From Gemmatimonadota bacterium (GTDB taxonomy: Bacteria > Gemmatimonadota > Gemmatimonadetes > Gemmatimonadales > GWC2-71-9), in the NCBI GenBank assembly GCA_029862935.1, contig JAOTWK010000046.1, positions 1 through 14,134 of the forward strand: DNA of 14,134 nucleotides, written 5' to 3'. The notes under the pieces are model-generated. The model was given only the letters and a program-made list of their open reading frames with translations, made no database searches and had not been told where the DNA came from. This document shows positions 13,799 to 14,134 of the stretch, piece after piece (the stretch's first letter is position 1; each line of letters opens with the position of its first letter). Both the position numbers and the translations under genes were made by a program.

Positions 13799-14134
13799 AT
13801 GACCGACACATTCGAGCGCCTCAAGGCCGCTCTTGCAAGCCGCTACGAGATCGAGCGCGAGCTCGGGACTGGTGGCATGGCCACCGTCTATCTCGCCCAT
13901 GACGTGCGCCACGACCGCAAGGTGGCCATCAAGGTCTTACGGCCCGATCTGGCGGCCAGCTTGGGGAGTGATCGCTTCCTTCGCGAGATTCGGATCGCCG
14001 CCAAGCTCACCCACCCACACATCCTACCGCTCCACGACTCCGGTGACGCGGATGGGTCGCTGTACTACGTCATGCCGTACATCGAGGGCGAGTCGTTGCG
14101 CGACAGGCTCTCGCGAGAGGGTGAATTGCCGATT
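13799..14134 (+). CDS. PknB-type serine/threonine protein kinase, N-terminal part (runs off the window)
   Basis: 112 codons from an ATG at 13799 to the window edge with no stop. The ATP-binding lobe is complete: glycine loop ELGTGGMATVYLA (21-33), catalytic lysine K45 in VAIKVL, and the alpha-C glutamate E63 in FLREIRIAAKL. HPHILPLHD (72-80) follows, then the hinge strand YYVMPYIEGESLRDRL (89-104). The catalytic loop and activation segment lie outside the window. Full-length members in this lineage often carry a C-terminal membrane segment and TPR or beta-propeller sensor domains, but nothing of that can be seen here. The wording of the N-lobe is the main reason for suggesting Gemmatimonadota. 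The gene is divergent from adenine deaminase, and no convincing ribosome site precedes the ATG. Confidence 0.93.
   Translation, partial: MTDTFERLKAALASRYEIERELGTGGMATVYLAHDVRHDRKVAIKVLRPDLAASLGSDRFLREIRIAAKLTHPHILPLHDSGDADGSLYYVMPYIEGESLRDRLSREGELPI

Overview
The window is GC-rich and gene-dense, with little spacing between genes. It most resembles a chromosomal segment from Gemmatimonadota or a close relative. The clues are the N-terminus of a PknB-type Ser/Thr kinase with the wording common in that phylum (ELGTGGMATVYLA), several lineage-style small proteins without a family I can name, and GTG starts. This assignment rests on recognition, not on a search. There are no rRNA or tRNA genes, insertion sequences, phage genes or CRISPR arrays that I can see.

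Layout. Bases 1-4480 hold a minus-strand run, in order of transcription: a UbiA-type prenyltransferase, an unknown 287-aa protein (paralogue 1), a TPR / acidic linker / single-TM protein, and a VOC (glyoxalase-fold) protein cut by the window edge. Bases 4481-4828 are a 348-base non-coding divergent region with a perfect 15-bp inverted repeat. Bases 4829-6058 hold a plus-strand glutamate/aspartate-type symporter. Its stop codon lies inside a tandem array of the heptamer GTGAGAC, which separates it from the next convergent gene. Bases 6106-10121 are again minus strand: a zinc-ribbon protein, paralogue 2 (286 aa, homologous to paralogue 1 along its whole length), and a large lysine 2,3-aminomutase-like radical SAM protein. 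Bases 10446-11677 are a two-gene plus-strand operon: an unknown 123-aa protein overlapping by ATGA with a Kv-type potassium channel that ends in a zinc ribbon. Bases 11667-13683 are minus strand: adenine deaminase followed by a 77-aa conserved-looking protein whose end overlaps the channel gene. From 13799 a Ser/Thr kinase starts on the plus strand and runs out of the window.

How the genes work together. Most are housekeeping or accessory metabolism: quinone or lipid prenylation, amino-acid uptake, adenine salvage, potassium flux, signalling. Nothing forms one obvious pathway. The only internal link is the pair of paralogous unknown proteins about 5 kb apart. That pair, the structured divergent region at 4.5-4.7 kb and the atypical aminomutase-like enzyme are the parts most worth following up. 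I found no convincing defence or mobile system.
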